A stretch of DNA of 26,186 nt from JALHST01 sp038316335 (lineage in GTDB: Bacteria; Bacteroidota; Bacteroidia; Flavobacteriales; Flavobacteriaceae): contig JBBQAM010000054.1 of assembly GCA_038316335.1 (NCBI GenBank), forward strand, positions 1 through 26,186, written 5' to 3'. Below the pieces are notes generated by a model. The model was not told the origin of the DNA. It saw only the letters and a list, made by a program, of their open reading frames with translations, and did not search any database. A program made the translations under genes and the position numbers. Shown here one piece after another: positions 7,169-15,400 of this stretch (position 1 is the first letter of the stretch; the number at the start of each line of letters is the position of its first letter).

Positions 7169-7742
7169 TTGTTGTAAAACGCCAATTTATGTAGGTAAGA
7201 ATGCTTTAAAGTGTTGAATAGTGAATCAGTTCATCTGATTTTTTGGTATTTGAGCTGTAACGCGCTATTTTGGCTTTATTCTTTGACGGTGTCCCAGCTT
7301 GAATTTCCAAGGTCTGGTTTCAAAAAAAGTGGCTATTTCTATATTTTATGCCGTTACATTGTAACATTTGCATTTTTTAAGCGTCTATTAGGTATAGATT
7401 TTCATTTTCAATTAGCGAATTAGTCAAGAATAAAGCCATCCAATTGCTTGGAAGGCTTTATTTTTTTAATAGATGTCTTAAAAAGGCCTGTATTTTAGTC
7501 ATAAAAACAGACTGAATAGTGCCCCAATCGAATTCCTATAAATTTTTCGACATAAAAATCCTGCTAAAAATTTAAATTAATACTTCATAATCAAGGGTAA
7601 TATTGTGAAGTTGATAATTTCAGATTCCCGAACATACGATATTCGTTTTTTAACCCATACCGCCCTCTCTAATTTCTTCCCGGCAAGCAATAAAAATTCG
7701 TTTGTTCGTTATACAGTCTCATAGTTTTAACCATTGAAAGTA
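7169..7742. other. Long AT-rich intergenic stretch with a possible small transcript
   Basis: This stretch of about 570 bases has no convincing protein gene. A plus-strand frame at 7211-7423 (70 codons, TTG start) is rich in Phe, Leu and Tyr and resembles no family I know. It nevertheless ends 5 nt before a strong terminator (7429-7467), so a small RNA or small peptide gene on the plus strand is possible. The remainder (7468-7742) is the leader or promoter region of the YLPEGFD-repeat gene; I found no clean TAnnTTTG box there. Confidence 0.35.
7429..7467 (+). terminator. Strong Rho-independent terminator without an assigned upstream gene
   Basis: The outer stem AATAAAGCC (7429-7437) pairs with GGCTTTATT (7454-7462). 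An inner stem TCCA (7439-7442) pairs with TGGA (7449-7452), with one opposed A on each side. A run of seven T (7461-7467) follows. The geometry fits a plus-strand terminator. Confidence 0.8.
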
Positions 7743-8051
7743 ATGAGCAGAAGACAAGTAACACTAAGTATCGCTTTGGGCCTAATAATTGCGAATACGG
7801 TATTTGCCACCGATCCCAAAAGAGACAAAAGACCCTTTGATATTAATTCTATAGCATTGTTTGAGGAAGAGGCAGTAATTGAATTGGGGTTTAATACCTC
7901 CGAATATTTACCGGAGGGTTTTGATCCCTATGCCTATCCACAAAATGTTGATGGATTTAATTACATTGACGAGAAAGATTCTTTCGAATTGGAATTTGAC
8001 ACAAGCAACTATTTGCCGGAAGGCTTTGATGCTTTTGAAAAAGCACACTAA
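7743..8051 (+). CDS. Secreted 102-aa protein with two YLPEGFD repeats, unknown function
   Basis: The signal peptide is RRQVTLSIALGLIIANTVFA, cleaved before TDPK. The mature part (about 79 aa) is acidic and contains two copies of E-L-x-F-x-T-S-x-Y-L-P-E-G-F-D, at residues 47-61 and 82-96, spaced 35 residues. Similar short YLPEGF(D/N) repeats occur in flavobacterial secreted proteins, but I know of no function. A TTG three codons upstream (7734) is the alternative start; the ATG at 7743 is preferred because it sits directly before the Arg-rich signal n-region. A bidirectional terminator follows 25 nt after the stop. Confidence 0.75.
   Translation: MSRRQVTLSIALGLIIANTVFATDPKRDKRPFDINSIALFEEEAVIELGFNTSEYLPEGFDPYAYPQNVDGFNYIDEKDSFELEFDTSNYLPEGFDAFEKAH
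7881..8030 (+). repeat. Two direct protein-coding repeats (ELxFxTSxYLPEGFD)
   Basis: Copies at 7881-7925 and 7986-8030 both begin GAATTGG and encode 15-residue units identical at 11 positions. The DNA has diverged more than the protein (for example TTACCGGAGGGT versus TTGCCGGAAGGC in the LPEG part), so selection is on the peptide. Confidence 0.75.
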
Positions 8052-8076
8052 ATTCCTTCTTAATCGTAGTGATTTT

Positions 8077-8107
8077 AAAACCTCCATTCCTCGTGGAGGT
8101 TTTTTTT
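8077..8107. terminator. Bidirectional terminator between the YLPEGFD gene and the DASS transporter
   Basis: The stem AAAACCTCCA (8077-8086) / TGGAGGTTTT (8094-8103) has a TTCCTCG loop. T8 on the plus strand ends the 7743-8051 message; the A-tract gives a weaker U-tail for the minus-strand transporter transcript. Confidence 0.85.
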
Positions 8108-8177
8108 GTTCCAAATTTTGGCGGCATGCAATGGTAACTGCGTGGGGAGAAAACAAATCGTCGACCTATGGAGCAAT

Positions 8178-9608
8178 TTAGAACACGAGTGGGATGATAA
8201 ATTGGAACATCAAAATGAGGAGCACAGTTGCTATCAAGTTCAAAATTATTCCTACTCGGGCCATTTCATGTACCTTGATGTAACCACTGGCAAATACGAT
8301 TGCATTTGGCGGGGTGGCCATGGGAAGCATAAAGGCACAACTACTCGCGATCGTTACCGGGATCAATAGATAAACAATTGGCAGATCCAGCCCTATGGCG
8401 ATGCCGGCCACTACCGGCGCCAAGACCGCAATCAATGCCACATTGCTCATCAATTCGGTCATAAAGAGCATTAGAACGATTAATAGTGAAGCAGTAAGTA
8501 CCACACTAATATCACTTGTGGCGATCGCATTGGCTACAAGGTCAACAATTCCACTCACCTGCATTGCTTCGGCGAGCGCCAATCCGCCACCGAAAAGGAT
8601 TAAAATTCCCCAAGCCAACTTTTGCGTATCCTTCCAATCAATCAAGAAATCCCCTTTCTTAAGATTGTATGGAATCGCAAACATCGCTACTGCCGCGGCC
8701 ATACTGATAATCGTATCGTTCAGTTTCAATTCGGGGAATATTCCATTGATGATCGTTCTGAAAATCCATAGAAAAACAGTGACACCAAAAATGGTCAGGA
8801 CCATTTTTTCCTTACCACTCAAGGGCCCCAATTTCATTAATTCTTCATGGATAATATTTTTTGAAGCCGTGAATTTCAAGTGACGACTTGGGAACATCCA
8901 TTTGACCAGCACCAAATAGCTGATGGCTATCATGACGACCGAGAAAGGTACCCCAATGATCATCCACTTAACAAAGGATATCTCAATGTGGTATTGATTT
9001 TCCAAAAGTCCGATCATTACCGAGTTCGGTGGTGTTCCGATAACCGTTGCAATACCTCCTGCATTGGCAGAAAAAGCAATTCCCAACATCACACTTAATG
9101 CGAAATTACGGTCGTTTTTGGTAAATCCGTCGGCATCGTTGACCAACAGACCGATTACCGACATGGCAATAGGCAGCATAACTACGGTTGTGGCAGTATT
9201 GCTAATCCACATGCTAAGGGAAGCAGTGGCGATCATAAACCCCAAGACTACCTTGTTAGGCGTAGTTCCGGTAATCTTGATAATGTTAAGGGCAATTCGT
9301 TTGTGCAAATTTACCTTTTCAAGGGCCAGGGCCAGGATAAAGCCGCCAAAAAACAAAAATACGATAGGGCTGCCATAGTTGGCGCCTACATCATCGATTG
9401 GCATAATCTTCAGTATAGGGAACATGAGTAATGGTAATAGTGCTGTGACCGATATTGAAACCGCCTCGGTAATCCACCAAACAATCATCCAGGACGCCAC
9501 GGCAATTACGGCATCGCCTTGTTCCGAAACCATTTCAAATGGCAAATAATTCAAGAGAAGAAATAGAATAGGCCCTAGAAAAAGCCCTATTTTGCTACTA
9601 AGGTTCAT
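8178..9608 (-). CDS. DASS (SLC13/INDY) family sodium-dependent dicarboxylate or anion symporter
   Basis: A 476-aa inner-membrane transporter with many hydrophobic helices, of VcINDY type. It is expected to import C4-dicarboxylates such as succinate or malate, or another anion, with Na+. The first SNT motif is at 136-138 (MWISNTATTVVMLP). The position of the second SNT motif reads SNV (388-390, TELMSNVALIAVLAP). GTPPN (191-195) and ATPPNAIVFASG (431-442) mark the inverted-repeat halves. It starts 50 nt after the stop of the upstream heme/LRR protein on the same strand, so it may be the last gene of that operon; a small hairpin (ATAGC/GCTAT) lies between. Exact substrate cannot be read from sequence, and the SNV variant is noteworthy. 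Confidence 0.92.
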   Translation of the reverse strand: MNLSSKIGLFLGPILFLLLNYLPFEMVSEQGDAVIAVASWMIVWWITEAVSISVTALLPLLMFPILKIMPIDDVGANYGSPIVFLFFGGFILALALEKVNLHKRIALNIIKITGTTPNKVVLGFMIATASLSMWISNTATTVVMLPIAMSVIGLLVNDADGFTKNDRNFALSVMLGIAFSANAGGIATVIGTPPNSVMIGLLENQYHIEISFVKWMIIGVPFSVVMIAISYLVLVKWMFPSRHLKFTASKNIIHEELMKLGPLSGKEKMVLTIFGVTVFLWIFRTIINGIFPELKLNDTIISMAAAVAMFAIPYNLKKGDFLIDWKDTQKLAWGILILFGGGLALAEAMQVSGIVDLVANAIATSDISVVLTASLLIVLMLFMTELMSNVALIAVLAPVVAGIAIGLDLPIVYLLIPVTIASSCAFMLPMATPPNAIVFASGYIKVHEMARVGIILNLIATVLLILMFQFIIPLVF

Positions 9609-9658
9609 AGGTGGTCTTTATAGCCTCTAAGCTATGTTTTTTCTTTATGATTTAAAAA

Positions 9659-11053
9659 TTAGTAGACAATAGAATCTGCAGCTATCGTAGGCAATCGATA
9701 AGCGCCAAAGTCAATGTTAATTTTGCTACTGTCCCTTTTTTGAGCACTTTCGGCCCTTACCTTCGTATTATATAGATAGAGGTTTCGCAAATTTTTGAAC
9801 TCGTATACTATTTCCAGATAGCGTGTTTCAAACTGGGAACCTGTCAGGTTGATTGATTTCAAATGCGCTAGGTCGACCAGGCGTTCGATGTTTTTGCCGG
9901 TCACCCTCGTATTATCCAACTTTAATAGGGTTAAATTGGGGAGCATGGCCAACTTCTCAAAAATGGCATCACTAATTTGTGTACCACCTAGATCTAGTAT
10001 CGCAATTTGTTGGGCAATCGGTTCTAATAACCCAAAATCTGCATCGTCAAAGCCAGGCTTGTTGATACAGGAAACCTTCAAAAAATTCGAAGCCTTGCTA
10101 ATTCGATCTACATGAACACCAGCGCCCTTTAATCGCTTAATAGCGTCATTGTCCCCCATGGCAATTTCCACATTGGGATAGTCAAGATCTATTTTTTTTG
10201 GGAAAAACGTTCGGAATAGGTTCTTTGAAAGGCCGAGTTGTCCGATTGATTTATCGAATGGGTGCCCATGGGCAATCCAGGATTCGATTAATTGGATTTC
10301 CTCTTTGGCAGGTTGTCTTTTCTCTTTGGGAGGCATATGGTCTTCGTCATTTTTAGGAAGAATCAGTCGTGCATAAAGCACACTTTCCCCCGGATTCTTC
10401 AAGTCTATAATTGCTCCATGTTCGCCCCCCTTTAAAATGCCTTCCTGTGAAGTAAGTCGAAGCCCTCCTTTATTTTTTTTGTCGTTATGGCAGCTAGCAC
10501 AGTTGTTGTTAAGTATCGGCTTTATGATATCTTCATAGAATTGCGCATTTTGCCATGTAGTGTCATTCAATAATATGTGCTTCTCTTCAAAAGTTTCAAT
10601 ACCAAGCATTGATTTTAGTTTGTTTGGCAAGGGTTCTGTCAGATAGTCATCACCATGCGTGATGCTCCCACCTAAGTGACCGGTAATAGCTATAAGTATA
10701 AAAAAGAGTGAGGCAAATACCGTAATCGGGATTTTTGACAACACACCTATGCCCTTGAGCACTTTCAGTCTGGCGTACATTAGGAAAGAGAAAAGCGCTG
10801 TAACGATTCCAGACCATAAATGCCATTTCACGGTATTAAAAGTAAATCCTTCGCCTATGTATTGCAGATACCCGGAGATACACGCTAGGATGGCAAGGAT
10901 ACCTGCCCATAAATATATACGTGGAAGAAGCCGTGTGTATTCCTTTTTTTTATGGTCAAGCCACTGTAGTAACAGTGCAAGTACGATAAACCCGATGGGA
11001 AGATGAATGATGAGAGGATGCAGACGGCCTACTAGTTGTTTTATGACATCCAT
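9659..11053 (-). CDS. Membrane protein: DUF2231-like four-helix domain, c-type heme site and leucine-rich repeats
   Basis: A 464-aa fusion. Residues 1-128 form about four membrane helices with conserved-looking histidines in or next to them: H12 and H17 in RLHPLIIHLPIG, H78 in VKWHLWSG, H126 in ITGHLGGS. This resembles DUF2231, and the pattern suggests heme b ligation (inference). Residues 172-265 are a planctomycete-type cytochrome C domain with CASCH (185-189) and possible axial M240 in EDHMPPKEKRQP. Residues about 345-435 carry degenerate leucine-rich repeats (QQIAILDLGGTQISD, LTLLKLDNTRVTGKN). It starts 3 nt after the DUF1501 gene stop and is the third gene of the operon. It may pass electrons between the membrane and the periplasmic heme proteins. 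Confidence 0.85.
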   Translation of the reverse strand: MDVIKQLVGRLHPLIIHLPIGFIVLALLLQWLDHKKKEYTRLLPRIYLWAGILAILACISGYLQYIGEGFTFNTVKWHLWSGIVTALFSFLMYARLKVLKGIGVLSKIPITVFASLFFILIAITGHLGGSITHGDDYLTEPLPNKLKSMLGIETFEEKHILLNDTTWQNAQFYEDIIKPILNNNCASCHNDKKNKGGLRLTSQEGILKGGEHGAIIDLKNPGESVLYARLILPKNDEDHMPPKEKRQPAKEEIQLIESWIAHGHPFDKSIGQLGLSKNLFRTFFPKKIDLDYPNVEIAMGDNDAIKRLKGAGVHVDRISKASNFLKVSCINKPGFDDADFGLLEPIAQQIAILDLGGTQISDAIFEKLAMLPNLTLLKLDNTRVTGKNIERLVDLAHLKSINLTGSQFETRYLEIVYEFKNLRNLYLYNTKVRAESAQKRDSSKINIDFGAYRLPTIAADSIVY

Positions 11054-11056
11054 AGA

Positions 11057-12565
11057 TCACGCCAATATCTCTCGAATTATTTCTCCCGCTACATCGGTCA
11101 ATCGAAATGGTCTTCCTTGAAATTCATAGGTAAACTGTTCGTGGTCGAAGCCGAGCAGATGAAGCATGGTGGCATGAATATCATGCACAGATACACGACC
11201 TTCAATACCTGAAAAACCAATGTCATCCGTTTTTCCGTGACATGCACCTTTTTTAATTCCTCCACCGGCCATCCACATGGTAAACGCATCGCCATGGTGA
11301 TCTCGTCCTTTAAAGCCCATTTTTTTGCCTTCCCGGTTTTCCTGCATAGGGGTCCTGCCAAATTCACCACCCCAAACCACCAGGGTTTCCTCTAATAACC
11401 CCCTTTGTTTTAAGTCGAGTAATAAGGCTGTCATAGGGCGGTCTATTTCCCTACATTTGTTTCGTAGGCCAAGATCCACGGCATTGTCATGATCCGTGCC
11501 GTGACTGTCCCAGCCCCAGTCGAAAAGTTGTACAAATCGAACCCCTTGTTCAACAAGTTTTCGAGCCAATAGGCAATTGTTCGCAAAAGATTCCTTGCCT
11601 GGTACAACACCATACATTTGTTTGATGCCATCAGGTTCATTATTGATATCCATTACTTCGGGTACGGCAATCTGCATTCGGTATGCCATTTCATATTGGT
11701 TGATGCGGGCCAGGATTTCAGGATCCGCATAGTGGGCATATTCGTTTTTATTGATTTTGTTGATGGCATCAATGGTCTTCTTTTTGAGGCCTCTTGAGAC
11801 ACCTTCAGGATCATCGAGGTACAAAACGGGATCCCCTTTTGACCGGCATTGTACCCCTTGATACACCGAAGGGAGAAATCCACTTCCCCAGACACTTTTG
11901 CCCGCATCGGGTGTTTTGCCACCGGACGTTAGGACGACAAAACCAGGGAGGTTTTGATTTTCGGAGCCAAGCCCATAGGTCACCCATGATCCGATACTGG
12001 GTCTTCCCAATCGAGGACTTCCGGTATGCATGAACAATTGTGCAGGGCCATGGTTGAACTGATCGGTATGCACCGCTTTTAAAAAGGAGACCTCATCGAC
12101 TACTTTTTTAAAATGGGGTAGGTTATCCGAAAGCCAATTGCCAGCTTCACCTACTTGTCTAAATTCGGCTTGAGGGCCCAATAATTTAGGAGTACCCCGT
12201 ATAAAAGCGAATTTTTTCCCTTCCAGAAGCGACTGAGGACAAGCTTGATCGTTCAATTTCCGAAGCTCGGGTTTATAATCGAACATTTCCAATTGGGAAG
12301 GTGCACCCGCCATATGAAGGTAAATGATGTTCTTTGCTTTAGACCCAAAAGGGGGCGCCAACGTAGCAAGTGGATTTAGGTCACGTTCGGTATATGCCAA
12401 TGACAATTTTTTAGGGGTTGTGCGAAAGGGATCGCATCCCATAAAAATAGAACCCAAGGCCAGACTGCCCAAGCCAGTGGCGCATTGTTTAATAAAGTGC
12501 CTTCGGGTCTTGGCCTCCAAATCGCGCCTTACTAGCTCCATGATCAACTTTTCACTCGTATTCAT
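11057..12565 (-). CDS. DUF1501 family protein (sulfatase/alkaline-phosphatase fold), Tat-type signal
   Basis: A 502-aa exported protein of the DUF1501 family. It has a twin-arginine signal TRRHFIKQCATGLGSLALGS (RR at 21-22), and a cysteine at 44 (SIFMGC) could be lipidated. Family landmarks include IYLHMAGAPSQLEMFDYKPEL near the start, FNHGPAQLFMHTGSPRLGRP, QLFDWGWDSHGTDHDN, VVWGGEFGRTPM, GRDHHGDAFTMWMAGGGI and VHDIHATMLHLLGFDH. The His/Asp-rich motifs are where metal ligands sit in alkaline-phosphatase-fold enzymes. No activity has been firmly assigned to the family; hydrolysis of a sulfate or phosphate ester is a guess from the fold. Its ATG overlaps the stop of the 911-aa gene by one base (TAATG), and it is followed after 3 nt by the DUF2231/LRR gene. 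Confidence 0.93.
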   Translation of the reverse strand: MNTSEKLIMELVRRDLEAKTRRHFIKQCATGLGSLALGSIFMGCDPFRTTPKKLSLAYTERDLNPLATLAPPFGSKAKNIIYLHMAGAPSQLEMFDYKPELRKLNDQACPQSLLEGKKFAFIRGTPKLLGPQAEFRQVGEAGNWLSDNLPHFKKVVDEVSFLKAVHTDQFNHGPAQLFMHTGSPRLGRPSIGSWVTYGLGSENQNLPGFVVLTSGGKTPDAGKSVWGSGFLPSVYQGVQCRSKGDPVLYLDDPEGVSRGLKKKTIDAINKINKNEYAHYADPEILARINQYEMAYRMQIAVPEVMDINNEPDGIKQMYGVVPGKESFANNCLLARKLVEQGVRFVQLFDWGWDSHGTDHDNAVDLGLRNKCREIDRPMTALLLDLKQRGLLEETLVVWGGEFGRTPMQENREGKKMGFKGRDHHGDAFTMWMAGGGIKKGACHGKTDDIGFSGIEGRVSVHDIHATMLHLLGFDHEQFTYEFQGRPFRLTDVAGEIIREILA

Positions 12566-15300
12566 TACGCTTTGCTTAAAAATTCATCAAGATTCATGAT
12601 CGCATTGGCCACCACGGTCATGGCAGCCAATTGTGCGTTGGTTTCCATTCCAAAATTTTGGAAGGCCTTGTTCGATTCCCCGGCATTCTTAAATTCAGCA
12701 AGAGCGGTTTTATACAACTGTTTCAGAATCTCTAATTTTTCTGGGCTAATCTTCGAATAGGTGGCTTTTTCATATCCGTAGCGTATACCTTGATCTACTT
12801 CAAAGGCTTGCATCTTCTTTGCCAAGTAGTATGCGGCCTCCAAATAAACCGGATCGTTCAAGGTCACCAAAGCCTGTAAGGGTGTGTTGGTTACCGTACG
12901 GCCAATGGTGCATACTTCACGGCTCCCTGCATCAAAAGTGATAAATGAAGGGTATGGGCTTGTGCGTTTGAGGTAGGTGTAAATAGCACGGCGATACTTG
13001 TCATCTCCTTTACTTTCGACCCATTTTTCCCCACTATATACCGACTGCCATATATTTTCAGGTTGTGGCGGCATTACACCCGGACCGTACATTTTAGTGC
13101 TTAACAGACCTGATACGGCCAAGGCCTGATCGCGAATTTGTTCAGCGGATAGTCGTTGCCGAGGTCCCCTGGCATAAAACGTATTTTGCGGATCGATTTG
13201 ATAGGCTTCTGCATAGGTTGCTGAACTTTGTCGGTAGGTGCCAGACATCACTATATCTTTTATCAGGGCCTTTATGCTCCAATGGTGCTCATTCATCAGC
13301 CGTAATGAAAGCCAATCGAGCAGGGCGGGATGGGTAGGGGGATCAGATTGGGTGCCCATATCTTCAATGGAAGCAACAAGGCCCCGACCAAAAATTTGTT
13401 GCCATACCCGGTTCACTATCGTTCTTGCGGTCAACGGGTTCTTTTTACTTGTGACCCATTGTGCAAGACCCAATCGGTTTTTTGGCCATGAAGCTTCCCA
13501 ATCATTTAGCACTGCGGGGGTTTTGGCTGCTACCGTATCGGCCTTCAATTGCCAATTCCCACGTTCGAAAACTTGCGTGGTACGTTTCATATATGGAGGA
13601 TTTTCAACCATAATGGGAAATTCAGGGACTTTGGTATTTACTACTTTCAAAAGTTTGTTCCGGATCGCTGCATATCCCTGCTTGCCCGAGGCAGGTAACT
13701 CTTCCAAAAAAGCAAACCAGACCATAAAACTGGTGGCCGTTTGAGGAGCCAAGGCGTTGTTTTGAGCTTCGATATACAGGTTGATTTTTTCGTTTGTTTT
13801 TTTGAAGGGGACCCCTTTGATGATGCTACCTTGGGTCTTATCGAGAATGAACTGCGATAGTATTTCCCCTTTGGCATCGTCTTTTCTGATGGTGATTTTG
13901 GTGCCGTCGTTTCCCGACCAATAACTAAGATACATTTCACTGGCATTGTTGGTGTAAACATCGTTGAGGTGGGCCGAACCATTGTTCCAAAGGGCCAGCC
14001 ATTTGGTGTCGGCAAGTTCCCCATTGGTAAAATCAACACAATTGTGGAGCTGGTATTTTGGCTCCATATAGGTCAAAAAATCGGTATAGGCCTTCAACGT
14101 TTTAGGGGTTCCATTTACTTCGACCCAGTCAGTTATTTCAGTGGCCTCTTTTTGTTGTTCCGGGGTATAGACACGAACATTCGGTTCTTCCCCGGGCGTA
14201 TCTTCGTCCCGTGAATTATTAAAAAATGCCATTGCCTCATAATATTCCTCATGCTTTATAGGGTCATAAGGATGACTATGGCATTGTACACATCCGATTG
14301 TAGTGCTTTGCCAAACTTCGAAAGTCGTATTGGTACGGTCGATTACTGTGGCCACCCTGAACTCTTCATCATCAGTGCCCCCTTCGTCATTGTTCATAGT
14401 ATTTCTGTGGAAAGCCGTTGCAATCAATTGATCTACCGTGGGGTCGGGGAGAAGGTCGCCGGCCAGTTGTTCAATCGTAAATTGGTCGTAGGGCATATCC
14501 TGGTTGAGGGCCTTGATTACCCAGTCGCGGTAGGGCCACATGCTTCGGCCAAGGTCTTTTTCATAGCCTTTGGTGTCGGCATATCGCGCAAGGTCTAGCC
14601 ACCAGCTAGCCCATTTTTCGCCATAGGCGGGCTGTTGTAAAAGGTCATCTACATACATTTCATAGCTGATTTCCCCTTTTGAAAAAGCATCGTAGGCATC
14701 TTGTCCTGGGGGGAGGCCCGTAAGATCCAAGGCCAACCGTCTTGCCAGTATATTTGGAGCTGCCTCAACATTCGGGTGCAGAAGATTATCGTTCATTCGG
14801 GCCAAAACGAATTGGTCGATGCCATTCTTCTGGAAAGGCGTTTCTTTGTCCGCGATGTAACCAGCTTGCTGCGATATCGGGGGCAAAGGGACTTCCTCAG
14901 GAAGTGAATACGCCCAATGTTCGCCCCATTCGGCACCTTGGTCGATCCACCGTTCAAATAGTTTGATTTCTGACTCGGAAAGCTTCGGTTTTTGATAGGG
15001 CATGCGAAGTTCAGGGTCTGTTTCCTTGAGTCTTCGGATCAATTCACTTGCAGAGGCATTACCAGGTATGATGACGCGTTTGCCCGATTCGGCCAAACCC
15101 ATTGCCTCTTCCTTAAAAAGGAAACTCAAGCCCGAATTCTTTTTTACTCCGCCATGGCAGGTGATGCAATTTTTGTTGAGAATGGGTTTGATATCGGCAC
15201 TAAAATCGACCTTTTGTGAAGGTTTCATGGAATACCAGGCGATTAGGACCAATACCAAGGTGGTAAATACCAGTATCCCAAAACCCGTTTTCCTATTCAT
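12565..15300 (-). CDS. PSCyt1 - DUF1549 - DUF1553 (PSD1) protein, planctomycete-type, membrane-anchored
   Basis: A 911-aa exported protein. An N-terminal anchor (6-22) is followed by a PSCyt1 heme domain with CITCH (45-49) and a possible axial M100 in LRMPYQKPKLSESE. The DUF1549/PSCyt2 region (about 160-365) includes LTGLPP, WWLDLARYADTKGYEKD, PYRDWVIKALNQDMPYDQF, QLAGDLLP and a second heme-type site CVQCH (337-341, then SHPYDPIKHEEYY). A CBM6-like or beta-sandwich segment (about 415-535) precedes DUF1553 (about 600-880), with NPLTARTIVNRVWQQIFGRG, SGTYRQSS, RQRLSAEQIRDQAL and NTPLQALVTLNDP. Function of the family is unknown. It is the first gene of a three-gene set with DUF1501 and the DUF2231/LRR cytochrome, possibly with the DASS symporter as fourth. 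Confidence 0.93.
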   Translation of the reverse strand: MNRKTGFGILVFTTLVLVLIAWYSMKPSQKVDFSADIKPILNKNCITCHGGVKKNSGLSFLFKEEAMGLAESGKRVIIPGNASASELIRRLKETDPELRMPYQKPKLSESEIKLFERWIDQGAEWGEHWAYSLPEEVPLPPISQQAGYIADKETPFQKNGIDQFVLARMNDNLLHPNVEAAPNILARRLALDLTGLPPGQDAYDAFSKGEISYEMYVDDLLQQPAYGEKWASWWLDLARYADTKGYEKDLGRSMWPYRDWVIKALNQDMPYDQFTIEQLAGDLLPDPTVDQLIATAFHRNTMNNDEGGTDDEEFRVATVIDRTNTTFEVWQSTTIGCVQCHSHPYDPIKHEEYYEAMAFFNNSRDEDTPGEEPNVRVYTPEQQKEATEITDWVEVNGTPKTLKAYTDFLTYMEPKYQLHNCVDFTNGELADTKWLALWNNGSAHLNDVYTNNASEMYLSYWSGNDGTKITIRKDDAKGEILSQFILDKTQGSIIKGVPFKKTNEKINLYIEAQNNALAPQTATSFMVWFAFLEELPASGKQGYAAIRNKLLKVVNTKVPEFPIMVENPPYMKRTTQVFERGNWQLKADTVAAKTPAVLNDWEASWPKNRLGLAQWVTSKKNPLTARTIVNRVWQQIFGRGLVASIEDMGTQSDPPTHPALLDWLSLRLMNEHHWSIKALIKDIVMSGTYRQSSATYAEAYQIDPQNTFYARGPRQRLSAEQIRDQALAVSGLLSTKMYGPGVMPPQPENIWQSVYSGEKWVESKGDDKYRRAIYTYLKRTSPYPSFITFDAGSREVCTIGRTVTNTPLQALVTLNDPVYLEAAYYLAKKMQAFEVDQGIRYGYEKATYSKISPEKLEILKQLYKTALAEFKNAGESNKAFQNFGMETNAQLAAMTVVANAIMNLDEFLSKA

Positions 15301-15343
15301 ACCGCAACCCGATAGGGAAGATGACTATCGAATCTAAATATAA

Positions 15344-15375
15344 CAAATTTTAGAAGGATGGCATAGGGGTATCAA
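15344..15375 (-). promoter_or_regulatory. Possible promoter of the PSCyt1/DUF1553 operon
   Basis: Minus strand: TTG (15373-15375), a 20-nt spacer, then TAAAATTTG (15344-15352), one base longer than the TAnnTTTG consensus. An overlapping alternative is TATATTTA (15335-15342). Either would give a leader of about 30-40 nt before the ATG at 15300. No terminator is evident between lysS and this point, so read-through is possible. Confidence 0.35.
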
Positions 15376-15400
15376 AAAAGTGCACGGTCGGATTTCTTTA

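Noticed and set aside
8106..8369. Plus-strand frame of 87 codons
   Set aside because: It overlaps the 3' end of the DASS gene antisense and starts inside the terminator loop region; no protein features.
12565..15300. Considered whether the DUF1553/DUF1501 operon is a recent transfer on a mobile element
   Set aside because: No integrase, transposase, tRNA attachment site or flanking repeats are visible and base composition does not obviously change; older acquisition cannot be excluded by eye.
15301..15400. Search for a lysS terminator
   Set aside because: No GC-rich stem followed by T-run was found; GTGCAC before T6 is too short to be one.
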